A DNA stretch of 39,442 nt from JBBAEA01 sp041656175 (GCA_041656175.1 JBBAEA010000009.1:1-39442), one strand, 5' to 3'; shown: positions 7,714-19,170, numbered from the stretch's first letter. Notes: generated by a model not told the origin, from the letters alone. Numbers and translations: made by a program.

Positions 7714-10700
7714 TTATTCGATGGCAACGCCGAGTCTTTGTCGCAACTCGAAGTATGCGTCGCTCATGGCGAAGGTGATGAGATCTTCTTCGCGTTCGGC
7801 GTTGGTGAGCTTGGAGATGGGGGCGACATCGTTTCGGATGTTTCGCAGAGCCGTGGCGAGGTCTCCACAGAGAAGGAGGGCAACGCGGTTAGCGGTATAA
7901 TCGACAGCTTTTAACCAGTGTGAGGTGTTGATGTCGAATTTTCCACGCATAATAGGCGTTACTTGCTTCTGAAGTTCATCGCGGATAAGTCGCGGCATCT
8001 TCGCGATGGCCGTGCGAATGCGCTCAGAGTTCTCATCAAGCTGCTGTTTGCCTTGCTGCGGCGTGAAAGCCGCGATAACGGCGAGCATCATGACGCGGAG
8101 GTTCTCGGAAGGTAGGCGTATGCCCGCCATGTAGTGCTCAGGTTTAATGAGGGTAAGCTGGCGCGCGATGATGTATCCGAGGTCTCGCTGCGAGCGCCCA
8201 CTGACCATATCGTCGCCGATAATCAGCGAGTCGGTGTCGAGGTTAGCGTTGATCATGCCCAAGGAACGGCCTTCGGCTCGATAAACGGTAGGCGTTGGGC
8301 TGACGTTAATGACATCGATCATGTGACTGAAAACCTTCCAGAAAAGGATATTGTTGTCGAAGTCGAAGCGGTCGCGCTTGGACATGGACCAGTCACGTTT
8401 GAGATTGACGCAAAAGACGTCGCGGGCATGGTTTTGTAGGATAGCGAAGATATTGGAGATGTAGAGGTTTTGTCCTGGGTGTCGAATGAGCTCCCAAGTT
8501 TCGGGAACAATGCGTCCATCCCCAATCACTAAGCCGTCTCCGAGGTAGCGGTCGTTGAATTCGAGTTCATCGTCCTTTGCAAAACCCTTGTAGGTCGTGA
8601 TATTTGTGATGCACCATGCGCGGTCGTACTGTTTGGTATTGTAGTAGAGATAGAACAAACCACGGTAGAATTTGACTTGTTTTTCGCGATTTAGCGACTC
8701 TCCGCCCAATGAGAGCAGTGTTCGCAGCTCTTGGATGGCATCTTCTTCACGGTTTGGCATTCTCATGTACAGGTCGGCCAAGATTTCGTGAATGTCGGCG
8801 TCGCTGGGTTTTAAGCTGCTAGCCATCTTGAAAGAGGAGACCGCGTTATCCCATTGTTCAAGGCGCGTTCGATAGGTTTCACCGAGAGCGTACCAGAGTT
8901 GGAACTCGGTATCCTTGAGATTGGGGCTGTCCGCTGCGCGTACGCGCTGTATCATTTTGCGGTAGTTCGTCTCAAGTTTGTTCCAATCCTTTGCCGCCGT
9001 TAAAATGCGGTCGATGGCTTCGAATGCCTTGAGCTCGTTCACGTTGTTGTCGAGGGTCTTGTTGAAGTACTCTAGCGCCCTATCATCGTCTTCGAGTTCA
9101 TCGCGGTATATAACGGCGATGGTGTATTGGAATCGTGCGATGGTTTCGGGGTTTGTCTCGATATCGCAAATCCGCTCTGTTACTTGGATCGCGCTCTCCC
9201 ACTGTTTCTCTTCGCTGTAGATTCGCAGTAGGTTGGCGAGTACCAACATGGAGTTGGGATCGATTTGTAGAGCGGTGTGGTAGGTTTCGACGAGTAGCGG
9301 GAGATTATTGAGGTGAGCCTGAATAATATCCGCATTTTTGATGATTTCAACGAATTTTACAGCGTTATCTCGTTCTCTGTCGATTCGAATATTTCGGTAA
9401 TAGAGTAAAGATTCCCAATTTTCGGCTTCTTCGCAGACCTCAATGATGAGGTCAAGCGACTCGCTGTGATCGGGATTAGCTTCGAGTATTCGTTCTAGGA
9501 GTTGCCTTGAGAGGTTGAGATCAGCGGTTTCTTTTTTGATGATGGCTGAGTCGTAGTAAACTTGAATGATCTGTTCCTGGCTAAGTGCTTCGGGGAAGCG
9601 CTCAAGCGCGGTTTGGAACATATTGTATGCTCGATCGTAGTCTTTCTCTCTCATGAGCTGCTGCCCCATACCAAGGATGGTAGGTGGGTAGTTTTGATTC
9701 AGCTCGTAGGAGTTCCTAAAGAACTCGAGTGCTTTTTCATCTTGAGCTAGTTGCTGACAGCAGTAACCGGCCTTGTAGTTATAGAGATAGAGTTCTTCGT
9801 TACTCTCGATGAGCGCTGTATTCTGAATGACGATTTCAAAGAGTAGCAATGAGCGAGCCCATGATTTTTCGACCAAGCACTTCTCCGCAAGCGGGAGAGC
9901 TGCACGGACGTAGTTGGGCATCATCAAGAGTGCTTCTTCGTAGTATACGTATGCATTAACGGGATCATCTAGCTTGTTAAAGGAGATGTCTCCGAGGTCG
10001 CAGTACAGTTTAGCCTTATCGTCGAGTTCACGTGTGCACTCGATTTTTTGCTTAATGATAAGCACCGCGCTAGTCCAATCTTCTCGCTCTTCGTAGATTT
10101 CTTTCAGCGCGTCGATGGCGTTCATGTAGCTGGGATCGACGTCAAGCGCAATACGGAATCGCTCTTCAGCCGTGACGTCGTCTTCCATCTTCTGTTTGTA
10201 GATCTGCCCGATGCGGTACTGTACATCGATTGCTTGAGCGGGGTCATGGCTTAGGTTTGCGATGACGCGATTGAGGATCTCAATGGTGGAGATGTAGTCA
10301 TGAGACGCTTCATACAGATCCGCCAAAGCGTAGAGCGCGGGAACGTCGTCAGGTTTAATCGCTAGTAGCGATTGGAACGATTCGACAGCGCTATATTCGT
10401 CTTTTTGCTTATCTCGGTAAGTCTCGCCAAGTTTTCGGTACAGTTCAACGTGTTCGTTGGCGTCGGTCAAGACGCTGATGTGGATGTTAATGATCTCGAT
10501 CAGATCGTTGTACTGTTGGGTCAACTCGTACAAGCGCTCTAGCTGCTCAATCGCAGGGCAGTTGGATGGGTCTATTAAGAGGATCTGGCGCATGCTGGAG
10601 ATGGCGTTCTCCATGTCGTCGCAGTGCAGTTCATAGACCTGCGACATTTTGGCATAGATCTGGATCTGCTCCTCTCCGGTGACGAAAGCGGCGAGTTGGA

Positions 10701-13700
10701 GGTCATAAATTTTGAGCAACTCCTCCCACCTCTGTAGCATGTTCATCAAGCGTTCGAGCGCGAGCAAAGCGTTTGCATGGGTATCATCGCTGTCGATGAT
10801 TATTTGGTAGGACTCAACGGCTTTTTGCGGGTCGTTGAGCATGTTCTCCCAAGTGACCGCGATTTGGTAACGCAGCGTAATTGCTTCTTGTGGGTCGTCG
10901 ATAACTTTGCACTGTTTTTCTAGGATGTCTACTAGCTTTGACCACATCTGAGATTGCTCAAAGATGCGAGCTAGCTCTTTCATCACGTCAACTCTTTGGT
11001 TATCGAGTTTATAAGCGTGTTCGTAGGCTTCGATAGCTTGCTCATGGTTTGCGTACTTCGTCTCGTAGACGTCCGCTAGCTCTTTGAAGAGATCCACGCG
11101 CTCATCGGTTTTAGTCGTAAGCTCAATACGATGTAGCAGGTTTTTGACCAACTCCTCCCAGTTGCCCAAGCGTTTAAAGATCTCGGTCAAAGAGGCTAAG
11201 GCGTTGACGTTATTGGGATCTTGGCTCAAGACGAATTGGAAGTGGTACCAAGACTGTTCGTTGTTATTGAGGTGGTGGAAGTACCATCGAGCGACGCGGT
11301 TGTGCAGCTCAAAGGACTCGGTGGGAACCGCCGTAGCTTGGATAAGCCCTTCGTAGATCGCGATGATATCTGGCCATGAAGCTGTGGCTTCGGCTAGGCG
11401 TTCTATTTCTTTGGAAAGCGTAGGATCGCTCCAGTTGTTATCTAGAGCCGATTGAAGAACTACGAAGGCCATCTCCGTATTCTCCATCTTTTCTTCCGCT
11501 ACTTTGGAGGCTTTCAGTAAGAGTTCAAGACGTTTTTTCTGCTCTCCTACAACTTCGGAGCGCTCCACGTATGCGCCCAAAAGCTCTTGCCACTTTTCAT
11601 GGTTTGTGTAGAGCTCTTCAAGCACAGTAAACGCTTCGTCTCTAGCGGGATCTAGCTCAAGTATACGCATGTACGCTTGTGCAGCGCGGTCGACATCTCC
11701 CACGTTGAGTTCCCAAACCTCGGCGATTTGGCGCTGTAGTTTAATCTTCTCTTCGACATCCCCTACGACGTCGCAGCGCGCATTAAGCGTCTTAACGACA
11801 TCTTCCCAGCGCTGCTCTGACTCGTAAAGTCGTTCTAGCTCGCTGAGTGCATCGAGATGCGTGGGTTCTAGCTGTAGAACGTACAACCAAGTGTCGATAG
11901 CTTCATCGGTGCGTCCGAGGTCATCGGCCAAAACCTGTGCCATCTGAATGGAGGCTTGCATCTGTTCATCAAGCTGAAGCTGTCCAGTGGACAAGATTTT
12001 ACGCAGTGTTAGCGCCAAGTCTTCTTTGTCCCCAAGCTCTTCGTCAATAGCTTGGATCGCTCGCAGCGTCTCTAGATCTTGCGCTTGCACTTCGTGTGCG
12101 TTTCGCCAGTAATCGAGCGCTCTCTCGATATCTTCGAGTTGTTCTGTCCAAAGTCGACCTAGCTTTTTATAGGTTTCAAGCTTCGACACGTCGTCTTCGC
12201 ACAGAGGAACTTGTCGCTCAATGACGTCGGCGGCATCGGCCCAGCGCTGTGCGTTTACAAAAAGCAGCTCCAAATTCTGCAGCGCGTATAGGCTATCACC
12301 TTGGGCGTCTAGAACTTGATACCAGAGATCCACCGCGTCATTTGGCCTATCGAGTACTTCGCTAGCTAAACCAGCCATCTGCCCCCACAGAGTGACGCGA
12401 GTCTCGGTGTCATCGACGACAGACGATTGTTGTTCAAAGACTTCGTAAAGCGCTTCCCAATTCTGGGCACCGTGGTGGATGTGCTCTAGCGCTGTTAGTG
12501 CCCCCATATAACTCGGGTCTATGCTGAGAACTTCTTGATACGTCTCAATAGCAGATTCTTTATTGTCTAGCATCTCAGAGAGGACGGTACCCAAACGCAT
12601 CATAAGTTCTATGCGCTCATCGTCGCTTGAAACGCAGACGAGTTCGCGGCGAATAATCGGCTCTAAATCGCTCCAGCGCTGTGTAGAAGTATAGATCCTG
12701 TCAAGAGCTTGTAGCGACTCAAGGTTCTCTTCATCGAAATTGAGTACTCCAATATAGCAACGCTCGGCGTTGGCGAAGTCTTCTAGCTTCGCGTCGTATG
12801 CGCGTGCCTTTCGCAACATGAGATCTTGTTTCACATGATCGTCATCGGAGGCTTCTATGGCGTTTTTGAAGTATACCACGGAGCTAGACCAATCTTGGAG
12901 AACCTCGCTGAGCTCATCAATTTTACTCAAGCTGAGATCATCACCAGGGCGCTCAACGAGTGCTCGGCCGTAGATCTGCTGTGCTTCTTCGATCGCGTGT
13001 AGTTGCTGGAGATAGACATCGGCTATTTCGATGAGCTTGTCGTAGCGATCGTTTTCATCCTCTAATCTATCGACGAGTTGTAGATCAAAGCTAATTAAGG
13101 CTTCCCAGTCCTCGGTAGAACGATAGAATGGCTCCAAGATATCGGCAATCGCCAAACTACCCTTGTTCGCTGTGAACATGCGAAGTAGCGACTCGATGGC
13201 CTCGGGCTGACCTGGGGAGAGCATGAGCATCTCGTTGTAGCAGGAGATGGCTTCCTCATCGTTCTCTAGACAAGTTTCGTGGACAGCACCAAGACGATAG
13301 TAGCACGCAAGACGCTCTTCATCGTTTTGAGCTAGGTCGATTTCGACACGTAAAAGTTCTGCGAGCTCAGTCCACTGTTGCTGAACCTCGTACAAGCGGT
13401 CAAGTGCTTTTATCGCATTGAGTTCACTCGGGTCGAAATCAAGGACTCGCTGTAGCATAGCGATGGCTTGCTCTGGGTTTTGGAGTTCTTCTTCGTAGAT
13501 ACGTGCCATGCGGCTAGCCACGATAACCCCAAGACTTGGGTCGCTCGAAATTTCAAGCAACAAGTCGTTGAGTTGCTCGACGAGTTTTTGCCAAAAACCG
13601 CAACTTTCGGCTAGGCGCTCCACCGTATTCCACAGCTCTTCGCGTGCGGGGTCTTTGCACAGCGCACGATACCACGCGTTGTACGCGCTCGGTGCATCTT

Positions 13701-16700
13701 CGAGTAAGTCCTCCTCTATCGTACCAATAGCGCCAAGTAAGCGAATAAGATCCTCGACATCATCGGAGTTTTCTACGAGTACTTCATAAACCGCGACGAG
13801 TTCTTTCCAACGCTCTAGCGCCTTGTATATCGGTTCCAGCACATGTGCGGCCTGCACCGCATTATCGCCGCCGATGCTGATGATCTTTTCGAGAGCTGCG
13901 ATGGCATCTTCGTGTATGGGTTCTAAGTCTAGTACCGATTGGTAGATCTCTACCGCTCTGGCCAGATCATCCATATTGACATGCCAACACTGCGCTTGGC
14001 GGAAACGGTACACGACCTTATCAGCGTCTGCGACACTAACCGCTTCTCGTCTCTCCAAAATATCGATAAGATTCGCCCAATCCTCGCCGTCGCTGTACAA
14101 GCGATCCAAGCTCTCAAGGGCTATTTCGTTCTCGGGGTCAATACTGAGTACTTGTTGGTAACTTTCGATGGCACCAACCTTGTCTTGCTCTTTTTCCTCT
14201 TGAAGAGCACCGACCTGGTGGTACAACGCCGTACGCTCCTCATCGCTTTGAGCGTTATCTATTTTGGCGTTAAGCACTTCAAGGAGCTGACTCCACTGTT
14301 CTTGGTCTGTGTATAGCCGCTCTAGGCTATCTAGCGCTGTAGGCTCTCCCGCTTCATCAGCCAAGATCTCGCGGTGTATAGCGATAGCCGCTTCGACGTC
14401 TTCTAGTACTTCTTCTTGCAGTACCGCAGCTTGGAAGAGCAAGTTTTTGCGCTCACTGGCATCGATGCTTAACTCCGCCTTAGACATGAGGTTCTTAGCT
14501 AAGGGTTCCCACGCAGATTGTTCGCGGTACAGGCCCTCAAGAGCGTTGAGCACTTCGATATCCTCTGGATCGTTATCGCGTACGCGCTCATAGCTAGCGG
14601 TGGCGCCAGCGAGGTCATCAAGTCGCTCGCGGTACACTTCGGCTGCCATGCACTGGATGTTCTTAGCGGCTTGCGCATCATCGGATTCTTCACTGGCCGC
14701 TTCCATAACGCCAACGAGTTCTTGCCATTTGTCTAGAACATCGGCGTAGTTAAAGAGGTTCTGGATGGTATCTTGGCTTCTGAGATCCTCCTTGAGACTG
14801 CGCGAATACGCGTCAAACGCTTTTTCGTGGTCATGACCCTGCGTCTCGTACAACTTCGCTATTTCGTGTAACAAGTCGCGGCGCCTAAACGGATCATCTA
14901 CCACACGGAGTAACTGCTCGTTAGCCCAAGCGCGTTTTTCCCAAGCGTTTTGCTGGTCATAGATGGGGAGCAAGATCTCGGAGACTTGTTCGGTCGTAAT
15001 ACCTTCGGATTTCTCCAGCATCACCTCTAAACCAGAGATCGCGAGCTGGTTGGATGGATCTTGCAACAAGACATCACTAAAGATGTCGATGGCTCGATCG
15101 GTGGCACCGAGCTTCTCACTTAAGATTGAGGCGAGTTGACAGCGCACCGTTTCGCGTTCAACAAGATCATCTTCTTCACTCAGGAGCTCTAGTTTGCGTT
15201 CACAGTTCGCCGCGGCTTCATCCCACATTTCGCAGGCCGCGTAAAGGCGATCTAGAGCATGCATAGCCCCAATGTTTTCGGGGTGCTTGTCTAGGATTTC
15301 TAGGTATATCTCGATGGCTTCTTCATTCTGGTTTAAGAAGTTTTCGCGAATTGAGGCCATCTGCATTTGGTTGGAGAGCAAGCTCTCATCGTCCTCGCTT
15401 AAGAGAGCTTTTGCCTTGAGTACCGCAATAACGTCTTCCCAAGAATCCAAACGTGTAAAGCTATCCTCTAGTGTAGCGAGTACGTCATGCTGGCTTGAGC
15501 CCTTTTGAAGGGCACGTCGCGCGAACTGAATGGCTTTCTCATTGTCATCTAACTTTTCTTCCCAAACCGATGAAATGAACAAATTATACTGCGTGGATAG
15601 CTCGTCGTCCTCTGTAATATCGCGCTCAACATTCTCAAATATTTCTGTTACACGCGTCCAATCCTCGCTCATTTCAGCCATTTGCTTGAGCTCAGCTTGC
15701 AAAATCTGGCTCGCGGGATTTAGGCTTAGTGCTCTTTCGTAGTTCACGTACGCGCTCTCGTTATCCGAGAGAAACTCACGCTGGATCCTAGCGCCATGCA
15801 GTAAATAACTGATCTTATCGCGCGCGTCGCTAGCGCTATCGGCTTGTAGTGCGCACATCTTAGCCAAGGGCTCAAACTCTTCTTGGCTCGCGTAAACTTT
15901 CGAGAGACTGCGCGCCACATCGCCTTGACGAATACCCTCTTCAAGCATGGATTCTAGGGCTTCTTTCGCATGCGTATTGCCTAGGTCTGTACACAGAATG
16001 TTGGCGTAACTCCTAACAGCGAGGTCGTACTCCGAGAGTCGCTCCCGGCAAACATCGCCAAGCTCCGACCAAAGTGAAACAGCGAGTTCTTCGTCAAGAT
16101 CGCCTACTTGGCGCTCGATCCATACAACGCTATCCTCCTCACGCTTTAGCAAGGCACCATAAACGATACCAATCAAACCCTCCTCATCCACCTCGCCTTC
16201 GCTGCGAACTTCCGTAAACGCTGTGTCGGCGCCGATAAGTTGTAAGCGACTTTGCAACACGCGCGCTAGCTCTTCGTAGGCATCCTGCTCTGCGTAGAGC
16301 CTGTGTAATTCGGTGTACGCGCGCATGTCTTCAGGCAAGAGCTCGCAGACACGCTCGTAATTCTCGATGGCGTGTAGCTTATCACTTAGGTGTTGCTCAT
16401 GAATCCTAGCACCACTCAACAAAGTCTCCGCAACATCTTCAGGCGTCTTGGCCAGTGCCATGCGTTTCTCGTTGATGGCTAAAAGCTCGTTGAAGCGCCC
16501 TTCCTTCTCAAGGATGAGCTCCAAAGCGCCCAAAGCTCTGATGTTCTCTGGCTCTTGCGCTAGGATATCCTCGAAAATCTTCTGCGCCTCGTCTGCGCGA
16601 TCTAGGTGCTCCAACAACATGCGACCGCTGCGGAACTTGAGTTCTCGCTCGACGCGCTCATCGCTAACTTGCTCAAGATGTGACGTGTACAGATCTACTA

Positions 16701-18963
16701 CGGCTTGAGCTTTCGTCACGGCAGCGCCAACGCGCTCCAAGCCATCATAGGCTGGCTCAAAGAGTGCGTCTTCCTTCACAGCGGTGTGGTACCAGTGGTA
16801 GGCGCGCTCTTTATCGTCAAGCTTCGATTCACAAAGCTTTGCCAAGCGAAGCGCATATGCGCTACGCGCTTCTTGCTCCTCTGAAGATGCATGTAGAATT
16901 TCAAGCATTTTGGCGAGTTTTTCGTAATCTTTGCAACGTTCGTAGTGCGCCAACAGCGCGAGTGCTGCGTCGGCGTCCTGCGCATCAAGCTCCAAAATTC
17001 GCTCTAAACTCGACATCGCCTTATCGCTGTCATTCAGCGAGTCTTCGTATACAGTAGATGCGCGTAGTAGCACCGCTTTGATGTCAACGGGTTCCTTAAA
17101 GCTGCGCGACAACGATTCCAAGAGTTTAACCAACTCCGCATCTTGTTCTTTTTCTTTGTAGTACTCCTCCAGCGCATCCCAGTCGCGCTCCTCGATGAGG
17201 AGTTTACGCAAATTATCTATACCCTTGGGGAAGTTTGGATCAATTTCTAGCACCTTACGCCACGCGCTGATGGCGGCGCGGTTATCGCCTATTCTATCAC
17301 TACAGAGCGTACCGAGCTTTTGCCAAAGAATGAAACGCTCATCGGAGCTTTCCTCAAGCGCTGCTTTGCGTTCGTAAATATTGGATAGCTCACTCCAACG
17401 CTTTTCACTCTCGTATAAGCCTTCCAAGGCGTTGAGCGCCTCGACATCCTCGGGCGCGCGCTCAAGAACTTCAACCCAAATACCAATGGCTGCGTCGTTT
17501 TTGCGAAGCTTCGTCTTGGCAATATCGGCCATCAATTTTAACAGCTCGATCTGCTCCGACTCGCTCGCCATTAAACTGAGCTCTTTCCAGTGTACATCAA
17601 TGAGCTTCTCCCAATCGCGGCGCTCATTATACAACACTTTAAGCTGCTCGATCGACTCCACATGCTGGGGGTCAATCTGCAAGACTTGCTCAAAAAATCC
17701 AATGGCATCAACCTTACGTGATAGCTTCTCTAAATAGATGTTCGCGACACGTAAATACAAGTTTACCTGACGCTGTCCCTTAGCAGCCTCCGCTTGGCCA
17801 ACCAAAAGTTTGACCAAATCCGGCCAACGGCGCATTCTTTCGTAAATTTCAACGAGTTCCTCAAGCGCCGCATCGTTCTCGGGATCCACCTCAAGCAAAG
17901 CCGCATAAGTCCTGACGACCATGACGTCTTGCTTGGTATAGTTGGAGTAAACGTTGATCATCTCCTCGTAAACTTCGACCTTCTCCGCCTTTTTATCCAA
18001 GCTATCGACGATGTCTTTTGAGAGTGCATCAACATAAGCGTTCCACTTCTCTTGGTCACGGCTAATGAGTGCAAGCTGCCACTTCAAATCCAAGTTATCA
18101 GGCTGCTTTCTGCTTGTGCGACGTAGAATTTCTGCTGCCCTATCTTGCGAGCCCGCGCTCAAGGCACAGTCAACAATCCAGTGCGCAAGCTCCGCTTCAT
18201 AGGCTTCCGCTTCAAAACCTGCACCCTTCAAATACTCCCCTAACGCGACTTCAACCTTACGCCAGTTTCCCGTCGCAACGATCTCTAAAGCCTCTGCAAT
18301 CGCCGCCGAGCGCCCATCACTAAAGTTCGCTAAACGCTCCTTGCCAGCTTCCAGGGCGCCGCTACGCAAACAATCAACCCACGCCCAAGCCTCCGAAATC
18401 GCCGCCTGCGCCGCATCATCAGCACTCTGTAGCGCTATCTCATGCGCACGCGAAACCTGCTCCCAAGCCTCTGCTTTACTCGTCACCTTGCGGCTAGCCG
18501 CCACAAACAACTCGCGCGCAAGCTCCCCATGCATCGACAAAGCGCGCCCCCATAGCTCTGCCATCATAATGTCGGCGGGGCGATGAAAATCAGCCGTGCG
18601 TATCGCTTGAACTAACCATTCCAGAGCCTCCGCACCACTTGAATTTTCGGCCTCCTGCATAAAGCCTGTAATCCGATCCTCCCAAGCAAGATCCCAAACC
18701 GTCTTCTCTGGCTCAGCATCCTCAGCTTCCTCGGCCACCGCTTCAAGCCCCTCTTCGTCCAACGACACATCCACCTCTAGCTCTACGTCATCAGATTCCT
18801 GTGCAGCTTCAGCCGAAAGTTCGTCCTGCTCAACACTCACTTCAATATCGTCACTCGACATCTCCGCGCCCGCATCCTCAATATCTACGCCTTCAATTTC
18901 GCGTCCAGCCTCATCCTCGTTCACCTTTTGCTCTAAGCCGTCCTTGATATCATGTTCACTCAT
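7714..18963 (-). CDS. Giant tetratricopeptide-repeat protein, 3749 residues
   Basis: Function unknown; probably a cytoplasmic scaffold, since there is no signal peptide or membrane segment. The first ~90 residues are strongly acidic. From about residue 270 to 3450 it is built from about 40 units of 70-80 residues, each a pair of TPR-like helical hairpins with the pattern A-x3-Y/W-x2-VL-x-hydrophobic-DP-x4-AL-x2-LE-x-LY-x6-W-x2-L. The last ~280 residues are not repetitive. They contain QRDLGYIIARQL (3592-3603) and DYTANRVALLLCGD (3688-3701), which sit where M48 peptidases have HELGH and E..AD..G, but the metal ligands are absent. GAGGA (18969-18973, complement) is five bases from the ATG, and a good promoter lies upstream. 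The frame is open throughout, with no frameshift. Large TPR proteins of this style are familiar in Myxococcota, from general knowledge. Confidence 0.9.
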   Translation of the reverse strand: MSEHDIKDGLEQKVNEDEAGREIEGVDIEDAGAEMSSDDIEVSVEQDELSAEAAQESDDVELEVDVSLDEEGLEAVAEEAEDAEPEKTVWDLAWEDRITGFMQEAENSSGAEALEWLVQAIRTADFHRPADIMMAELWGRALSMHGELARELFVAASRKVTSKAEAWEQVSRAHEIALQSADDAAQAAISEAWAWVDCLRSGALEAGKERLANFSDGRSAAIAEALEIVATGNWRKVEVALGEYLKGAGFEAEAYEAELAHWIVDCALSAGSQDRAAEILRRTSRKQPDNLDLKWQLALISRDQEKWNAYVDALSKDIVDSLDKKAEKVEVYEEMINVYSNYTKQDVMVVRTYAALLEVDPENDAALEELVEIYERMRRWPDLVKLLVGQAEAAKGQRQVNLYLRVANIYLEKLSRKVDAIGFFEQVLQIDPQHVESIEQLKVLYNERRDWEKLIDVHWKELSLMASESEQIELLKLMADIAKTKLRKNDAAIGIWVEVLERAPEDVEALNALEGLYESEKRWSELSNIYERKAALEESSDERFILWQKLGTLCSDRIGDNRAAISAWRKVLEIDPNFPKGIDNLRKLLIEERDWDALEEYYKEKEQDAELVKLLESLSRSFKEPVDIKAVLLRASTVYEDSLNDSDKAMSSLERILELDAQDADAALALLAHYERCKDYEKLAKMLEILHASSEEQEARSAYALRLAKLCESKLDDKERAYHWYHTAVKEDALFEPAYDGLERVGAAVTKAQAVVDLYTSHLEQVSDERVERELKFRSGRMLLEHLDRADEAQKIFEDILAQEPENIRALGALELILEKEGRFNELLAINEKRMALAKTPEDVAETLLSGARIHEQHLSDKLHAIENYERVCELLPEDMRAYTELHRLYAEQDAYEELARVLQSRLQLIGADTAFTEVRSEGEVDEEGLIGIVYGALLKREEDSVVWIERQVGDLDEELAVSLWSELGDVCRERLSEYDLAVRSYANILCTDLGNTHAKEALESMLEEGIRQGDVARSLSKVYASQEEFEPLAKMCALQADSASDARDKISYLLHGARIQREFLSDNESAYVNYERALSLNPASQILQAELKQMAEMSEDWTRVTEIFENVERDITEDDELSTQYNLFISSVWEEKLDDNEKAIQFARRALQKGSSQHDVLATLEDSFTRLDSWEDVIAVLKAKALLSEDDESLLSNQMQMASIRENFLNQNEEAIEIYLEILDKHPENIGAMHALDRLYAACEMWDEAAANCERKLELLSEEDDLVERETVRCQLASILSEKLGATDRAIDIFSDVLLQDPSNQLAISGLEVMLEKSEGITTEQVSEILLPIYDQQNAWEKRAWANEQLLRVVDDPFRRRDLLHEIAKLYETQGHDHEKAFDAYSRSLKEDLRSQDTIQNLFNYADVLDKWQELVGVMEAASEESDDAQAAKNIQCMAAEVYRERLDDLAGATASYERVRDNDPEDIEVLNALEGLYREQSAWEPLAKNLMSKAELSIDASERKNLLFQAAVLQEEVLEDVEAAIAIHREILADEAGEPTALDSLERLYTDQEQWSQLLEVLNAKIDNAQSDEERTALYHQVGALQEEKEQDKVGAIESYQQVLSIDPENEIALESLDRLYSDGEDWANLIDILERREAVSVADADKVVYRFRQAQCWHVNMDDLARAVEIYQSVLDLEPIHEDAIAALEKIISIGGDNAVQAAHVLEPIYKALERWKELVAVYEVLVENSDDVEDLIRLLGAIGTIEEDLLEDAPSAYNAWYRALCKDPAREELWNTVERLAESCGFWQKLVEQLNDLLLEISSDPSLGVIVASRMARIYEEELQNPEQAIAMLQRVLDFDPSELNAIKALDRLYEVQQQWTELAELLRVEIDLAQNDEERLACYYRLGAVHETCLENDEEAISCYNEMLMLSPGQPEAIESLLRMFTANKGSLAIADILEPFYRSTEDWEALISFDLQLVDRLEDENDRYDKLIEIADVYLQQLHAIEEAQQIYGRALVERPGDDLSLSKIDELSEVLQDWSSSVVYFKNAIEASDDDHVKQDLMLRKARAYDAKLEDFANAERCYIGVLNFDEENLESLQALDRIYTSTQRWSDLEPIIRRELVCVSSDDERIELMMRLGTVLSEMLDNKESAIETYQEVLSIDPSYMGALTALEHIHHGAQNWEALYEVFEQQSSVVDDTETRVTLWGQMAGLASEVLDRPNDAVDLWYQVLDAQGDSLYALQNLELLFVNAQRWADAADVIERQVPLCEDDVSKLETYKKLGRLWTEQLEDIERALDYWRNAHEVQAQDLETLRAIQAIDEELGDKEDLALTLRKILSTGQLQLDEQMQASIQMAQVLADDLGRTDEAIDTWLYVLQLEPTHLDALSELERLYESEQRWEDVVKTLNARCDVVGDVEEKIKLQRQIAEVWELNVGDVDRAAQAYMRILELDPARDEAFTVLEELYTNHEKWQELLGAYVERSEVVGEQKKRLELLLKASKVAEEKMENTEMAFVVLQSALDNNWSDPTLSKEIERLAEATASWPDIIAIYEGLIQATAVPTESFELHNRVARWYFHHLNNNEQSWYHFQFVLSQDPNNVNALASLTEIFKRLGNWEELVKNLLHRIELTTKTDERVDLFKELADVYETKYANHEQAIEAYEHAYKLDNQRVDVMKELARIFEQSQMWSKLVDILEKQCKVIDDPQEAITLRYQIAVTWENMLNDPQKAVESYQIIIDSDDTHANALLALERLMNMLQRWEELLKIYDLQLAAFVTGEEQIQIYAKMSQVYELHCDDMENAISSMRQILLIDPSNCPAIEQLERLYELTQQYNDLIEIINIHISVLTDANEHVELYRKLGETYRDKQKDEYSAVESFQSLLAIKPDDVPALYALADLYEASHDYISTIEILNRVIANLSHDPAQAIDVQYRIGQIYKQKMEDDVTAEERFRIALDVDPSYMNAIDALKEIYEEREDWTSAVLIIKQKIECTRELDDKAKLYCDLGDISFNKLDDPVNAYVYYEEALLMMPNYVRAALPLAEKCLVEKSWARSLLLFEIVIQNTALIESNEELYLYNYKAGYCCQQLAQDEKALEFFRNSYELNQNYPPTILGMGQQLMREKDYDRAYNMFQTALERFPEALSQEQIIQVYYDSAIIKKETADLNLSRQLLERILEANPDHSESLDLIIEVCEEAENWESLLYYRNIRIDRERDNAVKFVEIIKNADIIQAHLNNLPLLVETYHTALQIDPNSMLVLANLLRIYSEEKQWESAIQVTERICDIETNPETIARFQYTIAVIYRDELEDDDRALEYFNKTLDNNVNELKAFEAIDRILTAAKDWNKLETNYRKMIQRVRAADSPNLKDTEFQLWYALGETYRTRLEQWDNAVSSFKMASSLKPSDADIHEILADLYMRMPNREEDAIQELRTLLSLGGESLNREKQVKFYRGLFYLYYNTKQYDRAWCITNITTYKGFAKDDELEFNDRYLGDGLVIGDGRIVPETWELIRHPGQNLYISNIFAILQNHARDVFCVNLKRDWSMSKRDRFDFDNNILFWKVFSHMIDVINVSPTPTVYRAEGRSLGMINANLDTDSLIIGDDMVSGRSQRDLGYIIARQLTLIKPEHYMAGIRLPSENLRVMMLAVIAAFTPQQGKQQLDENSERIRTAIAKMPRLIRDELQKQVTPIMRGKFDINTSHWLKAVDYTANRVALLLCGDLATALRNIRNDVAPISKLTNAEREEDLITFAMSDAYFELRQRLGVAIE

Positions 18964-19041
18964 TATTGTCCTCAGATCATTGGATGCGCCTACGCGCGTT
19001 AAATCAATACGTCACCACTGGCAACGCAAAAATCCCCAAAG

Positions 19042-19070
19042 TTTATAACAAAGCATTGCAATGCTATCAA
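19042..19070 (-). promoter_or_regulatory. Sigma-70-type promoter of the giant TPR gene
   Basis: On the minus strand, TTGATA (complement of 19065-19070), 17-base spacer, TATAAA (complement of 19042-19047), about 79 bases before the ATG. The spacer contains the palindrome GCATTGCAATGC, a possible operator. Confidence 0.75.
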
Positions 19071-19170
19071 CTTTTCGCTCTAACACTATTTTATGCCAAA
19101 AATACCCCCACCCCAACCGACTCAGGCATGCGAAAAGTCGTATATTTGGCTGTTTTTAAGCTTTTACTCT

